A stretch of DNA of 64,000 nt, taken from Marinomonas sp. CT5. GTDB lineage: Bacteria > Pseudomonadota > Gammaproteobacteria > Pseudomonadales > Marinomonadaceae. The notes under the pieces were generated by a model that saw nothing but the letters and a program-made list of their open reading frames with translations, did not search any database and had not been told where the DNA came from. Positions 1 to 8,265 of the stretch are shown one piece after another. Both the position numbers and the translations under genes were made by a program. The stretch covers positions 1,016,560 through 1,080,559 of the forward strand of contig NZ_CP025572.1 of NCBI RefSeq assembly GCF_018336975.1, written 5' to 3'. Numbering within the stretch: position 1 is the first letter of the stretch; every line of letters starts with the position of its first letter.

Positions 1-195
1 GTGATGCCTAATGTTGGTGTCGCTTTATGTCCAGCTGATGCCCATGTTTTGCTAAAGCGCCATTGCCCTATTGTTCTTAGCAGGGCGGCTGGTGAAGGTG
101 TGGCGAGAGAAGTGGCCGACATGGTGCTCGCCTCTCGCATGCCTTTGGAAAATGCCTATGAATTCGCTCAAAAGCCGGAGTTTGAAAAACAATGA
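1..195 (+). CDS. kdsC: KdsC-like HAD phosphatase, C-terminal part (cut by window start)
   Basis: The last 64 codons of a gene whose 5' part lies before the window. The GTG at base 1 is an internal codon, not a start. The segment MPNVGVALCPADAH followed by a GEGVAREVADMVL stretch matches the C-terminus of KdsC-type HAD phosphatases, where a conserved Gly and an AVREVCD-like helix close the fold. KdsC releases phosphate from Kdo-8-phosphate in the cytoplasm, the step before KdsB. The stop codon overlaps the kdsB start (ATGA), so the two are translationally coupled, which supports the call. A related acylneuraminate-type HAD protein cannot be excluded from this fragment. Confidence 0.6.
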   Translation: MMPNVGVALCPADAHVLLKRHCPIVLSRAAGEGVAREVADMVLASRMPLENAYEFAQKPEFEKQ

Positions 196-986
196 CCACT
201 CAATCTTTACCTGACTTCCATATAGTGATACCTGCTCGTTACGCTTCTCAGCGTTTTCCCCAAAAGCTCATGGCTGATTTAGGTGGGAAGCCTGTATTGC
301 AATGGGTCTATGAGTTGGCGTTAAAGGCAGGAGCTCAATCAGTAACCATTGCCACTGACCATGAAATCATTCAAAGGGCGGCCTCTGGATTTGGCGCAAC
401 GGTCGTAATGACTCGCGATGACCATGAAAATGGCACGGAACGTCTTGCTGAAGTGGCGGCGGTAATGGGGTGGTTAGGGGATGAAATTGTTGTCAATGTG
501 CAAGGTGATGAGCCTTTTTTACCTGTTAGCTTGATTCATTCAAGTGTCATCGCATTACATCAAGATCATGAAGCTGAAATGGCGACGGTTGCTTGCGCGA
601 TTGATCAAGTGGAAGATTTCTTTAACCCGAATGTGGTTAAGGTTGTTTGCGATGAAAAACAGCGCGCATTGTATTTTAGTCGATCACCTATGCCTTGGGA
701 TAGAGATGGCTTTAGTATTAGCACTGATAAGTCAGGCTTTCTTCCCGTTGATTTTCTCGCGTTGCGCCACATCGGTTTGTATGTCTATCGTGCCAGTTTA
801 TTGACAAAGTACGCGGATTTACCTATGTCACCCCTAGAGCGCTGGGAAAAGCTTGAACAATTACGTTTTTTGCATCAAGGAATTAAGGTTCAGGTTGCAT
901 TGGCGGACAGTTTACCGACTCATGGTGTGGATACACCTGAAGACTTAGAAAAGCTTCGTTATCAACTGTCTTTGGACAGTATTTAG
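192..986 (+). CDS. kdsB: 3-deoxy-manno-octulosonate cytidylyltransferase
   Basis: 264 residues, the usual KdsB length. It makes CMP-Kdo from CTP and Kdo for lipopolysaccharide inner-core synthesis in the cytoplasm. The N-terminus has the nucleotide-binding IPARYASQRFPQK motif (about residues 13-25) followed by LGGKPVLQWVYE. A central NVQGDEPF motif binds the nucleotide and metal, and the C-terminus has the family PLERWEKLEQLRFL helix and a HGVDTPEDL end. It overlaps the preceding KdsC-like gene by 4 nt and is followed by an intrinsic terminator, so it is the last gene of its unit. Confidence 0.97.
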   Translation: MTTQSLPDFHIVIPARYASQRFPQKLMADLGGKPVLQWVYELALKAGAQSVTIATDHEIIQRAASGFGATVVMTRDDHENGTERLAEVAAVMGWLGDEIVVNVQGDEPFLPVSLIHSSVIALHQDHEAEMATVACAIDQVEDFFNPNVVKVVCDEKQRALYFSRSPMPWDRDGFSISTDKSGFLPVDFLALRHIGLYVYRASLLTKYADLPMSPLERWEKLEQLRFLHQGIKVQVALADSLPTHGVDTPEDLEKLRYQLSLDSI

Positions 987-1019
987 TTTTTCCATTTACA
1001 GTAGTAGTCCTGTCTAATC

Positions 1020-1050
1020 GGTAAGCCTTAGTATTGGTTTACCGTTTTTT
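1020..1050 (+). terminator. Intrinsic terminator after kdsB
   Basis: Arms GGTAAGCC and GGTTTACC (one G-U pair) with a 7-8 nt loop, followed directly by a run of T. It ends the kdsC-kdsB unit. The next 200 bases are very AT-rich and hold the promoter region of the following gene. Confidence 0.8.
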
Positions 1051-1249
1051 TTACTTATTTTTTGTGTAATTTAAGCATTTACTCTTTTTTCTTTAATAAT
1101 TTATCTTTTTTTCTAGTCACTTGCTCTTTTTATCTTCAATACTATGAGTATCCTTCTTTGAAATGTCTATTTTTCGTAGAAAATGTGTAAAAAAATGGTT
1201 TACAATTAGGCTTGAAGCAAGGCCATTTTGATTTTTGAAGGATTTAACC

Positions 1250-2683
1250 ATGAAAAAGCTTTTATTTGTTTCCAGTAGTTTGTTAAGTACGGCTGCTTTG
1301 GCTGTTACGCCAGCTTATCTTCCAGCAGGATCTTCTTTTACTCTTGGTAGCTCTGTTAATCAAAGAGCACTATCAACGTCACTTAACAATCCTGCCGCAC
1401 CTTTTTTAATGGTAAATGAGCAAGATGATGATAACTTCCGCTTCGGCATTGTTGGCCCAATTAGTATTGGCGTAGAAATGGGAGATGTGAGTGACTTACA
1501 GGATCGAGTTGAAAAAGTACAAGATCTTGTTGATGGGCTAAATGCAACAGATATAGAAGCAATTAAAACTGAGGTTTTAAATTCCGGTAGTGCTGCTGGT
1601 TATCAAACAAGGATTCAAAATGCTAAAACTCAAGCAGAACTTGAGGCTATTGCTAATGAAGCAAAAGGGGCTCTAGAAACTGAAATTGAAAATGTCATTA
1701 CGAAAAAAGTAGATAAAGCGGTTGCTGATGCGAATAATATTTTACGTGGTGTTAGTCAATCTGCCTATGTCAAGGCTATGTTGAGTGCTCAAGTTCCTTT
1801 TATGCCAGTTATTTACAAGACAAAAGATAAAGGTGCATTTACTATTGATTCTAGTATTTCTGCAGTCATAAAAGGCAACCTCATTGAAGGCGAAGTAAAA
1901 CGGACCACTGACAACAAGTTTGACTCAACGGCTTCTTTCTACACTCAAGCAGCGACAGATTTTAATATTGGCTTTGGTTACAGTAAAGCTATGTGGAAAA
2001 ACTCAAATGGTGTTCTTATTGGTGGTGCAAAAGCCAATGTCCATAAAATTACTTTAGGTCGAGCGCTTGTTGCATTAACGGACGATAAAACGGATGCGGG
2101 TGATGCCATTTCAAATGCAATTAAGGATGATGGCGTAAGTACGACTGGTGTTGGGATAGATTTGGGCGCAGTTTGGTCTGCTGATTACTATCAAGTCGGC
2201 TTGACACTTGCAAACCTTAATGAACCTGAGTTCGATGGTGCTGCGTTAGGGGTAAATTGCGGTACATCTTTGAGCTGTAAAACTGCCGCGACATTAAAAA
2301 CGAAAGGTGATTTGCCTGCAAAAGCTGATTACACAATGGAAATGCAAAGTACTATAGATGCCGCTGTTACGTCAAAAAATAGACAGTGGACATTGTCTGG
2401 TTCTTACGATGTTAATTCCATCAAAGATCCTGTTGGTGATGAGTACCAATGGGGTGTAGCGTCTGTATCCTATTATGGTGATTCACATTTCTTGCCGGGT
2501 CTTCGCGCAGGTGTTCGTCAGAACATGGTTGGTACAGAGTTAAGTTACGCCACTTTTGGTTTAACTATTGTTAAGCGCTTAAATATAGATCTTGCCGTTG
2601 CTTTAGATACAGTTAAAGATGAAGACGGTGATGAACTTCCTCGTAGTGTTTATTTCTCAATTGGTTATGATACTGCCTTCTAA
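1250..2683 (+). CDS. TraF_2-like outer-membrane protein, paralogue 1
   Basis: 477 residues from ATG 1250, which has a TGAAGGA ribosome-binding site 8 nt upstream; a TTG 15 bases earlier in frame is less likely. It starts with a signal peptide (MKKLLFVSSSLLS, cleavage near ALA). The body shows SLNNPAAPF near the mature N-terminus, a helical stretch at about residues 80-160, then alternating beta strands (PFMPVIYKTKDKGAF, NIGFGYSKAMW, IDLGAVWSADYYQVGL) and a C-terminal Phe after TIGYDTAF-like strands, typical of outer-membrane barrels. Proteins of this look are annotated as conjugal transfer protein TraF (PF13729), although no conjugation genes are present. A paralogue follows directly. Function unknown. 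Confidence 0.75.
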   Translation: MKKLLFVSSSLLSTAALAVTPAYLPAGSSFTLGSSVNQRALSTSLNNPAAPFLMVNEQDDDNFRFGIVGPISIGVEMGDVSDLQDRVEKVQDLVDGLNATDIEAIKTEVLNSGSAAGYQTRIQNAKTQAELEAIANEAKGALETEIENVITKKVDKAVADANNILRGVSQSAYVKAMLSAQVPFMPVIYKTKDKGAFTIDSSISAVIKGNLIEGEVKRTTDNKFDSTASFYTQAATDFNIGFGYSKAMWKNSNGVLIGGAKANVHKITLGRALVALTDDKTDAGDAISNAIKDDGVSTTGVGIDLGAVWSADYYQVGLTLANLNEPEFDGAALGVNCGTSLSCKTAATLKTKGDLPAKADYTMEMQSTIDAAVTSKNRQWTLSGSYDVNSIKDPVGDEYQWGVASVSYYGDSHFLPGLRAGVRQNMVGTELSYATFGLTIVKRLNIDLAVALDTVKDEDGDELPRSVYFSIGYDTAF

Positions 2684-2701
2684 ATTATAAAGATTTAGAT
2701 A

Positions 2702-2739
2702 AAAAAGCCGATAGCCTTATAGGTTTTCGGCTTTTTTTG
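2702..2739 (+). terminator. Intrinsic terminator between the two TraF_2-like genes
   Basis: AAAAAGCCGA pairs with TCGGCTTTTT over a short loop and is followed by T residues. It separates the two paralogues into distinct transcription units, or makes the second one partly dependent on read-through. Confidence 0.8.
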
Positions 2740-2769
2740 TTTTTGTACGTTATTTAGATATTTGACTGT

Positions 2770-4155
2770 ATGGATATGGGTAAACGACTAATGCGATATT
2801 CGATTTTGTTATTGGCACTTATTAGTGCAAATTTGATGGCATCTGCACCTATTGGATCGAGCACCGTATTAGGTAGTTATGCCAATAGACAATCTCTGAT
2901 GACCTCTTTATCTAATCCTGCCGCACCTTATTTAATGACTAATATACAAAGTTTTCGAGCAGGCTTCTTAGGTCCCCTAAGTTTGGGGTATGAAATAGGA
3001 GACGCAAAAGACTTGAAAGATCAAGTTGATCAATTAGAGACAATTTTGGAAAAAGATTACAGCTCTTCTTTGAGTAGCCTTACGGTGGTTGATCTTGCAA
3101 AACTTGGATTAACGACGAACTCAACTAATGAAGAAATCAGTAATGCACTTCTTAATGGGGATACTGAAGTGTCTAGGGCTGTTTCGCAAGCAAATACTAT
3201 TTTAGGTGATATTGGTGATACGGCTTATGTTAAACTGTCAGGAGGACTACAGGTTCCATTTATGCCTGTTATCTATAAAACCAATAACCGTGGCGCTTTC
3301 ATGTTGGATTCTGATGTGTCCTTCGTTGGTAGAGTAGGTGTGTTATCAGATGACATTTCTGCAAAAGTGTCTGGAGAAGATGTTGAGTTGTCATCCGACA
3401 CCGCTGTATTTCTTAAAAGGGCAACGGACTTTCGTGTCGGTCTTGGCTATAGTCAAGCCGTTGGTCGCCCTGTAAGTGGTGCGCTTATTCTTGGTGGTAA
3501 GATAAACCTTCATAGTATTGCTCTGGGGCAAAAGTTATCTTTTTTAACAAACAAAGACGACAACGGTACAGATGCTTTTGGTGACTTTTTAATGAATAGA
3601 GAAAATGTCCAATCGGGAATTAGTTTAGACTTGGGGGCTATTTGGACTGCCCCTAATTACCAATTAGGGGCTACGGTGACCAGTATCAATGAGCCAGAGT
3701 TCGACTTTGAAGAATTGGGTAATTGTAGTGGTTTATCAGGTTCAGAGTTGGCTAGTTGTAGTAGTACAGTTAACTTATCAAATAAGGGAAAACTAAATCT
3801 TAAAGAAACTTATAAAATGAAAGCTCAACTGACATTAGACGTGGCTCTAATGTCTACTAATCAAAATTGGTCCTTATCAGGCTCTTATGATGCGAATCCT
3901 GTTGAGGATGCTGTAGGAGACAGGTATCAGTGGAAAACCGTTTCCTTATCTTATTTTAGCGATAATCTTTATTTTCCAGGTATTCGCATCGGTTACAGAA
4001 AGAATCACGCTGGAAGTAAGTTAAGCTATGCAACTGTTGGGGCTACGTTTTTTAGGCGTTTAGATTTTGATATTGCCTATGGGCTGGAAAAAGCCAGCGG
4101 CGAGAGTCTGCCTCGTAGTTTATATTTCTCGCTGGGCTATGGTTTTGCTTTTTAA
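2770..4155 (+). CDS. TraF_2-like outer-membrane protein, paralogue 2
   Basis: 461 residues if ATG 2770 is used; ATG 2776 and 2791 are alternatives and none has a strong ribosome-binding site. A signal peptide (RYSILLLALISANLMASA) is followed by the same block order as the upstream gene: SLSNPAAPY, FLGPLSLGYEIGDAKDL, SQANTILG, VPFMPVIYKTNNRGAF, RVGLGYSQA, LDLGAIWTAPNYQLGA, INEPEF, WSLSGSYDANP, GDRYQW and SLYFSLGYGFAF at the end. The terminal Phe and beta pattern suggest outer-membrane insertion. The shared blocks point to a tandem duplication. The role is not known. Confidence 0.75.
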   Translation: MDMGKRLMRYSILLLALISANLMASAPIGSSTVLGSYANRQSLMTSLSNPAAPYLMTNIQSFRAGFLGPLSLGYEIGDAKDLKDQVDQLETILEKDYSSSLSSLTVVDLAKLGLTTNSTNEEISNALLNGDTEVSRAVSQANTILGDIGDTAYVKLSGGLQVPFMPVIYKTNNRGAFMLDSDVSFVGRVGVLSDDISAKVSGEDVELSSDTAVFLKRATDFRVGLGYSQAVGRPVSGALILGGKINLHSIALGQKLSFLTNKDDNGTDAFGDFLMNRENVQSGISLDLGAIWTAPNYQLGATVTSINEPEFDFEELGNCSGLSGSELASCSSTVNLSNKGKLNLKETYKMKAQLTLDVALMSTNQNWSLSGSYDANPVEDAVGDRYQWKTVSLSYFSDNLYFPGIRIGYRKNHAGSKLSYATVGATFFRRLDFDIAYGLEKASGESLPRSLYFSLGYGFAF

Positions 4156-4170
4156 ATAGCAATGTTTGGG

Positions 4171-4755
4171 TTACACGGAGATTACTTTATTGGGTGTAAC
4201 TATGGCCTGCAAGGGCACATCCCAGCCTTCTACAGGCAATGACTTTACTTCTTGGCAGCTATGAGCAAGTCCTATCAATAAAGGTGTCTGGTCGGCGCGT
4301 TTATTAGCAAATGTTCTATCATAAAAGCCTCCCCCCATTCCAAGTCGTCCACCATTCGCATCAAAGCCAACCAAGGGTAGCAGTACCATATCCAGACAGT
4401 GAGAGGGTAAGTATTCTGAGGTGGCAGGTTCCTTTATACCGAACTGATTTTCTTTCCATGCTGTTTCTTTGGTATAACGTGCAAATGCTAGTTCTTTACC
4501 TTGAACAACAGGCAGGTAAGTTTCGATCTGGTGTTGCCAGAAATGTTCACATAATAAATGGGGGGATATCTCGCCGTCATTACTCAGGTACAAAGCAACA
4601 CGTTTAGGTGAGCTTGAGGAGAGTTGCTCGATTAATTCTAGGTAACGAGATACTAAAGCTGATGCCGCAGCAAATTGCTCACTTTCGGATAAGCTTCTTC
4701 TTGCTTGGCGTAATTGACGACGAAGTGTTTGTCTAGGATCGAGATGAGAGGTCAT
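4171..4755 (-). CDS. fau: 5-formyltetrahydrofolate cyclo-ligase
   Basis: 194 residues starting MTSHLDPRQTLRRQLRQARRSLS. The upstream in-frame ATG at 4770 would lie inside the 6S RNA 3' stem, so 4755 is preferred. The enzyme converts 5-formyl-THF to 5,10-methenyl-THF with ATP. The family signature GGRLGMGGGFYDR is present near residue 140, and the N-terminal basic Arg-Arg helix and the VALYLSNDGEI strand also match. It lies immediately downstream of ssrS on the same strand, the arrangement known from Escherichia coli (zapA-ssrS-ygfA), where the two are co-transcribed. Confidence 0.95.
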   Translation of the reverse strand: MTSHLDPRQTLRRQLRQARRSLSESEQFAAASALVSRYLELIEQLSSSSPKRVALYLSNDGEISPHLLCEHFWQHQIETYLPVVQGKELAFARYTKETAWKENQFGIKEPATSEYLPSHCLDMVLLPLVGFDANGGRLGMGGGFYDRTFANKRADQTPLLIGLAHSCQEVKSLPVEGWDVPLQAIVTPNKVISV

Positions 4756-4756
4756 A

Positions 4757-4937
4757 AAAGAGTTTCCCAAGTTGCCGTTTCGGCTATTGGCCTTGAACCC
4801 AGTGGTTCAAGGTGGAAAGAACTGTGACTCTTTAGGCTTTCCGACGCACGGACATGCACACCAAACCAACAGGCTCTTTCCAGGGTATTACTCATAGGCT
4901 CAAGGGCGTTAAGCCGCTTCGAACAACCCAGGAAACG
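4757..4937 (-). ncRNA. ssrS: 6S RNA
   Basis: The minus strand between zapA and fau shows the 6S layout. The 3' part has the near-invariant CCTTGAACC-x-GGGTTCAAGG hairpin (plus-strand 4791-4812). The closing stem pairs the 5' segment GAGTTCGTTTCCTGGGTTG with CAACTTGGGAAACTC at the 3' end. Length about 181 nt agrees with 184 nt in E. coli. 6S RNA sequesters the sigma-70 RNA polymerase holoenzyme in stationary phase by mimicking an open promoter. The ends are estimates from the stem and the upstream -10 box. A 102-codon open frame across it is a shadow. Confidence 0.9.
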
Positions 4938-4943
4938 AACTCC

Positions 4944-4949
4944 AGTATA
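4944..4949 (-). promoter_or_regulatory. -10 box of the 6S RNA promoter
   Basis: TATACT on the minus strand, 6-7 nt upstream of the inferred 6S 5' end. No strong -35 hexamer is seen at the standard distance. Confidence 0.5.
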
Positions 4950-5066
4950 GAGTAACTCATTATAGAAATCACTTAATAGCACAGATCGTTTTCCCGGCTG
5001 TATGAAGAAAATTCGTGTTCCTTGCTTGCAATCAGAAAAGTCGCTCAAGAAATAAACCACAAATGT

Positions 5067-5366
5067 TTACTCGTTAACCAACTTTGTTTCATGAGCTAAA
5101 GCGGCATCAAGCTGTGAGGTCAGTTCTCGCAACTGTTGCTCATTAGAACGAGCGTATTTTCTGTTATTTAGCATATCGTGAGTAATATTCAATGCTGCTA
5201 GTACCGCTATTTTTTCAAGGCCGATGATTTTTCCGCTGGCTTTGATTTCGCGCATCTGATTGTTTAAATACTCTGCAGCTTCTTTTAAGTCTGCTTCATG
5301 CCCTTTCGGGCAATTTATCTTGTAATTTTGTCCCAGTATAGCGACTGAAACGGTTGGCTTATCCAT
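5067..5366 (-). CDS. zapA: Cell division protein ZapA
   Basis: 99 residues starting MDKPTVSVAILGQNYKINC. The start at 5366 has GGAGT upstream; the longer frame to 5486 runs into the prfB promoter region. ZapA is a small cytoplasmic protein that stabilises FtsZ protofilaments. It has the N-terminal beta domain (VAILGQNYKINCPKGHEADL, where family members have a similar P-G-E/H-E turn) and the long C-terminal coiled coil (YLNNQMREIKASG, ITHDMLNNR, QLRELTSQLDAAL). It sits upstream of ssrS and fau and divergent from prfB, a common gammaproteobacterial arrangement. Confidence 0.95.
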   Translation of the reverse strand: MDKPTVSVAILGQNYKINCPKGHEADLKEAAEYLNNQMREIKASGKIIGLEKIAVLAALNITHDMLNNRKYARSNEQQLRELTSQLDAALAHETKLVNE

Positions 5367-5510
5367 ATTGACTCCATTTGATAGCAAGGCCCACAAAAAA
5401 TGGTCTGTTTTTCCATCATTGGGTAGCGAATGGCATTTTATGCTGCGACTAAATTCGTTACAATTCGGAATCACATTTATCCACACTGTTTATAGCAAAT
5501 TGACGCCAAT

Positions 5511-6606
5511 ATGGAAATAAACCCGATACTTTCTAAGATAAAAGACCTTTCAGCTCGTGCTTTAACCCTTCGGGGGTATCTTTGACTACGAGTCAAAGAA
5601 AGAACGCTTAGAGGAAGTAAACCGTGAACTGGAAGATCCAGCTATTTGGAACGATCCAGAATACGCCCAAAAACTAGGCAAAGAGCGCGCTGCGCTTGAA
5701 GCTGTTGTTGAAACTCTAGATAGCATGGAGTCTGGTCTTACTGATTCCAAAGAGCTTTTAGATATTGCCGTAGAGGAAAATGACGAAGATTCTGTAGAAG
5801 CTGTTCAGCTTGAACTCGAAGAGTTAGAAGCGTTACTGGCCAAATTAGAATTCCGTCGCATGTTCTCCAAAGAAATGGATGAAAATACAGCTTTCTTGGA
5901 CATTCAATCAGGCTCTGGTGGAACAGAGGCTCAGGACTGGGCCAACATTCTATTGCGCATGTATTTGCGCTGGGGTGAAGACAAGGGCTTTAAAGTTGAA
6001 CTCATGGAAGTGTCTGCTGGCGATGTAGCGGGAATCAAGTCCGCTACGATTCGTTTTGAAGGGGAATATGCTTTCGGTTGGTTACGAACAGAGACTGGTG
6101 TTCACCGCTTAGTTCGTAAGTCACCATTTGATTCAGGTAACCGTCGTCATACGTCGTTTGCTTCTGTCTTCGTGTCACCAGAGATTGATGACAATGTTGA
6201 TATTGAAATCAATCCAGCGGATCTTCGCACGGACACTTACCGCTCGTCTGGTGCGGGTGGACAGCACGTCAACACGACAGATTCCGCGGTGCGTATTACT
6301 CACGTTCCTTCTGGTATCGTGGTGCAGTGTCAGAACCAGCGCTCTCAACATGCTAACCGTGATTTCGCGATGAAGCAGTTGCGTGCCAAATTGTACGAGT
6401 TGGAAATGATGAAGCGCTCTGAAGCGGCGCAAGCATTGGAAGACAGTAAATCTGATATTGGTTGGGGCAGTCAGATTCGCTCTTATGTATTGGATGCGTC
6501 GCGTATTAAGGATTTGCGTACAGGAGTGGAAACTTCTAATACTGGTGCTGTGCTGGATGGCAACTTAGATCAGTTTATTATTGCAAGTTTAAAACAGGGC
6601 CTATAA
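5511..6606 (+). CDS. prfB: Peptide chain release factor 2, with programmed +1 frameshift
   Basis: The product is read from 5511-5582 and then, after skipping T5583, from 5584-6606. The start ATG begins [13 protein letters not shown]. Codon 24 is CTT and codon 25 is TGA; the +1 shift gives [19 protein letters not shown] and stays open. The total is 364 residues, against 365 in E. coli. RF2 recognises UGA and UAA: the SPF recognition motif ([12 protein letters not shown]) and the catalytic GGQ ([20 protein letters not shown]) are both present. Frameshifting is self-regulatory: low RF2 gives slow termination at UGA and more shifted product. lysS follows 46 nt downstream, as in E. coli. Confidence 0.97.
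5570..5586 (+). promoter_or_regulatory. prfB programmed +1 frameshift site
   Basis: CGGGGGTATCTTTGAC contains the internal Shine-Dalgarno-like GGGGG three nt before the slippery CTT, directly followed by the in-frame TGA at 5583-5585 and then C. This is the canonical RF2 recoding signal. Confidence 0.97.
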
Positions 6607-6652
6607 AGCGCCGTTCCTTATTTAGAATTTTTAAAAGAGTAGATAGCAAACC

Positions 6653-8155
6653 ATGGCTAACGAAAATAACACAGAATCCACAGCACAATCTGATGACAAC
6701 CGTTTAGTAGCAGAGCGTCGCGGTAAGCTAGCGGCGATTCGTGCAGAACGAAATGCCTACCCAAATACATTCCGCCCAAATGCTTACGCTGCGGATCTAC
6801 AAGCTGAGTTTGGCGAGTTCGAAAAAGCGGAGCTAGAGGAAAAAGACCATAAGGTAAGTATCGCAGGTCGTATCATTCGTAATCGCGGTGCTTTCATGTT
6901 GTTGCAAGACATGACAGGACAAATTCAAGCGTACGTAAATCGTAAGGCGTTGAGTCCTGAATTGTTGGCGGATCAAAAAACCTGGGATTTGGGCGATATC
7001 ATTGGTGTTTCTGGCCCAGTTCATAAGTCTGGTAAAGGCGACTTATACATTGATATGCAAGAAGCTCAGTTGCTTACCAAATCTCTACGTCCTTTACCTG
7101 ATAAGCATCACGGCCTATCAGACATGGAAATGCGTTACCGCCAACGTTACGTGGATTTAATCGTTAACGAAGAGTCACGTGATGCGTTTCAAACTCGTTC
7201 AAAAATCATTTCTACGATTCGCCGTTTTCTAGAAGATCGTCGTTTCATGGAAGTTGAAACACCAATGCTACAAACGATTCCTGGTGGTGCGACAGCACGT
7301 CCATTTATTACGCATCATAATGCGATGGACATGAGTATGTACTTGCGTATCGCGCCAGAGCTTTATCTGAAGCGTTTGGTTGTTGGTGGTTTTGAGCGCG
7401 TGTTCGAGATCAACCGTAATTTCCGTAATGAAGGTACGTCGACTCGTCATAACCCTGAATTCACCATGATTGAATTCTACCAAGCGTATGCCGATTACAA
7501 AGATCTAATGGATCTTACGGAAGATATGTTGCGTACGGTCGCTGAAAAAGTCTTGGGTACTACCAAAGTGACGTATCAAGGTTCTGAATACGACTTCGGC
7601 GCGCCGTTTGCGCGTATGACCATGCTTGAGTCTATTTTGCACTATAACCCTGAGCTAACGGCGGCGGATTTAGAAAACATCGAAAAAGCAACGGAAGTCG
7701 CGAAGAAACTGAAAATCGATGTGAAGCCAATTTGGGGCTTAGGCAAACTTTGGACTGAAATTTTCGAAGAAACCGCTGAGCATAAGTTGGATCAACCAAC
7801 CTTCATTACTGAATACCCTGCGGAAGTGTCACCATTAGCTCGTCGTAATGATGACAATGAATTCATTACTGACCGTTTTGAATTTTTCGTTGGCGGTCGT
7901 GAAATCGCGAATGGCTTCTCGGAGCTTAATGACCCAGAAGATCAAGCGGAACGCTTCAAACGTCAGGTAGCTGAAAAAGACGCGGGCGATGATGAAGCCA
8001 TGCATTATGATGCAGACTACATCAATGCTCTTGAATATGGCTTACCACCAACAGCTGGTGAAGGTATTGGGATCGATCGATTGGTGATGTTGTTCACTGA
8101 TGCGCCTTCGATTCGTGACGTATTATTGTTCCCACATATGAAGCCTCAGGACTAA
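6653..8155 (+). CDS. lysS: Lysine--tRNA ligase (class II)
   Basis: 500 residues, normal for bacterial LysRS. It charges tRNA-Lys in the cytoplasm. An N-terminal OB fold (about residues 60-150: [19 protein letters not shown]) binds the anticodon. The class II core follows, with motif 2 ([23 protein letters not shown]) and motif 3 ([15 protein letters not shown]) near the C-terminus. It is the second gene of a prfB-lysS unit and is closed by a strong terminator. Confidence 0.98.
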   Translation: MANENNTESTAQSDDNRLVAERRGKLAAIRAERNAYPNTFRPNAYAADLQAEFGEFEKAELEEKDHKVSIAGRIIRNRGAFMLLQDMTGQIQAYVNRKALSPELLADQKTWDLGDIIGVSGPVHKSGKGDLYIDMQEAQLLTKSLRPLPDKHHGLSDMEMRYRQRYVDLIVNEESRDAFQTRSKIISTIRRFLEDRRFMEVETPMLQTIPGGATARPFITHHNAMDMSMYLRIAPELYLKRLVVGGFERVFEINRNFRNEGTSTRHNPEFTMIEFYQAYADYKDLMDLTEDMLRTVAEKVLGTTKVTYQGSEYDFGAPFARMTMLESILHYNPELTAADLENIEKATEVAKKLKIDVKPIWGLGKLWTEIFEETAEHKLDQPTFITEYPAEVSPLARRNDDNEFITDRFEFFVGGREIANGFSELNDPEDQAERFKRQVAEKDAGDDEAMHYDADYINALEYGLPPTAGEGIGIDRLVMLFTDAPSIRDVLLFPHMKPQD

Positions 8156-8196
8156 TCCAAGGCCGGATATAGTCACTGATACTTAGTAATGTATTT

Positions 8197-8225
8197 ATAA
8201 GGCCTCAATTGAGGCCTTATTTTGT
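8197..8225. terminator. Intrinsic terminator after lysS
   Basis: Perfect palindrome ATAAGGCCTCAA/TTGAGGCCTTAT followed by TTTG. It could work in both directions. Confidence 0.85.
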
Positions 8226-8265
8226 TTCCATACTTTATTTTTTATGACGCAGAACGGAGCACTCC

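Noticed and set aside
4311..4607. Plus-strand frame inside fau
   Set aside because: A shadow of the fau coding strand, with no start signal and poor composition.
4752..5060. 102-codon open frame on the minus strand between fau and zapA
   Set aside because: It covers the 6S RNA, has no ribosome-binding site, and its sequence reflects the RNA stems.
5725..6606. prfB starting at ATG 5725
   Set aside because: The frame is open back to the frameshift site at 5583 and RF2 homology begins at 5511.
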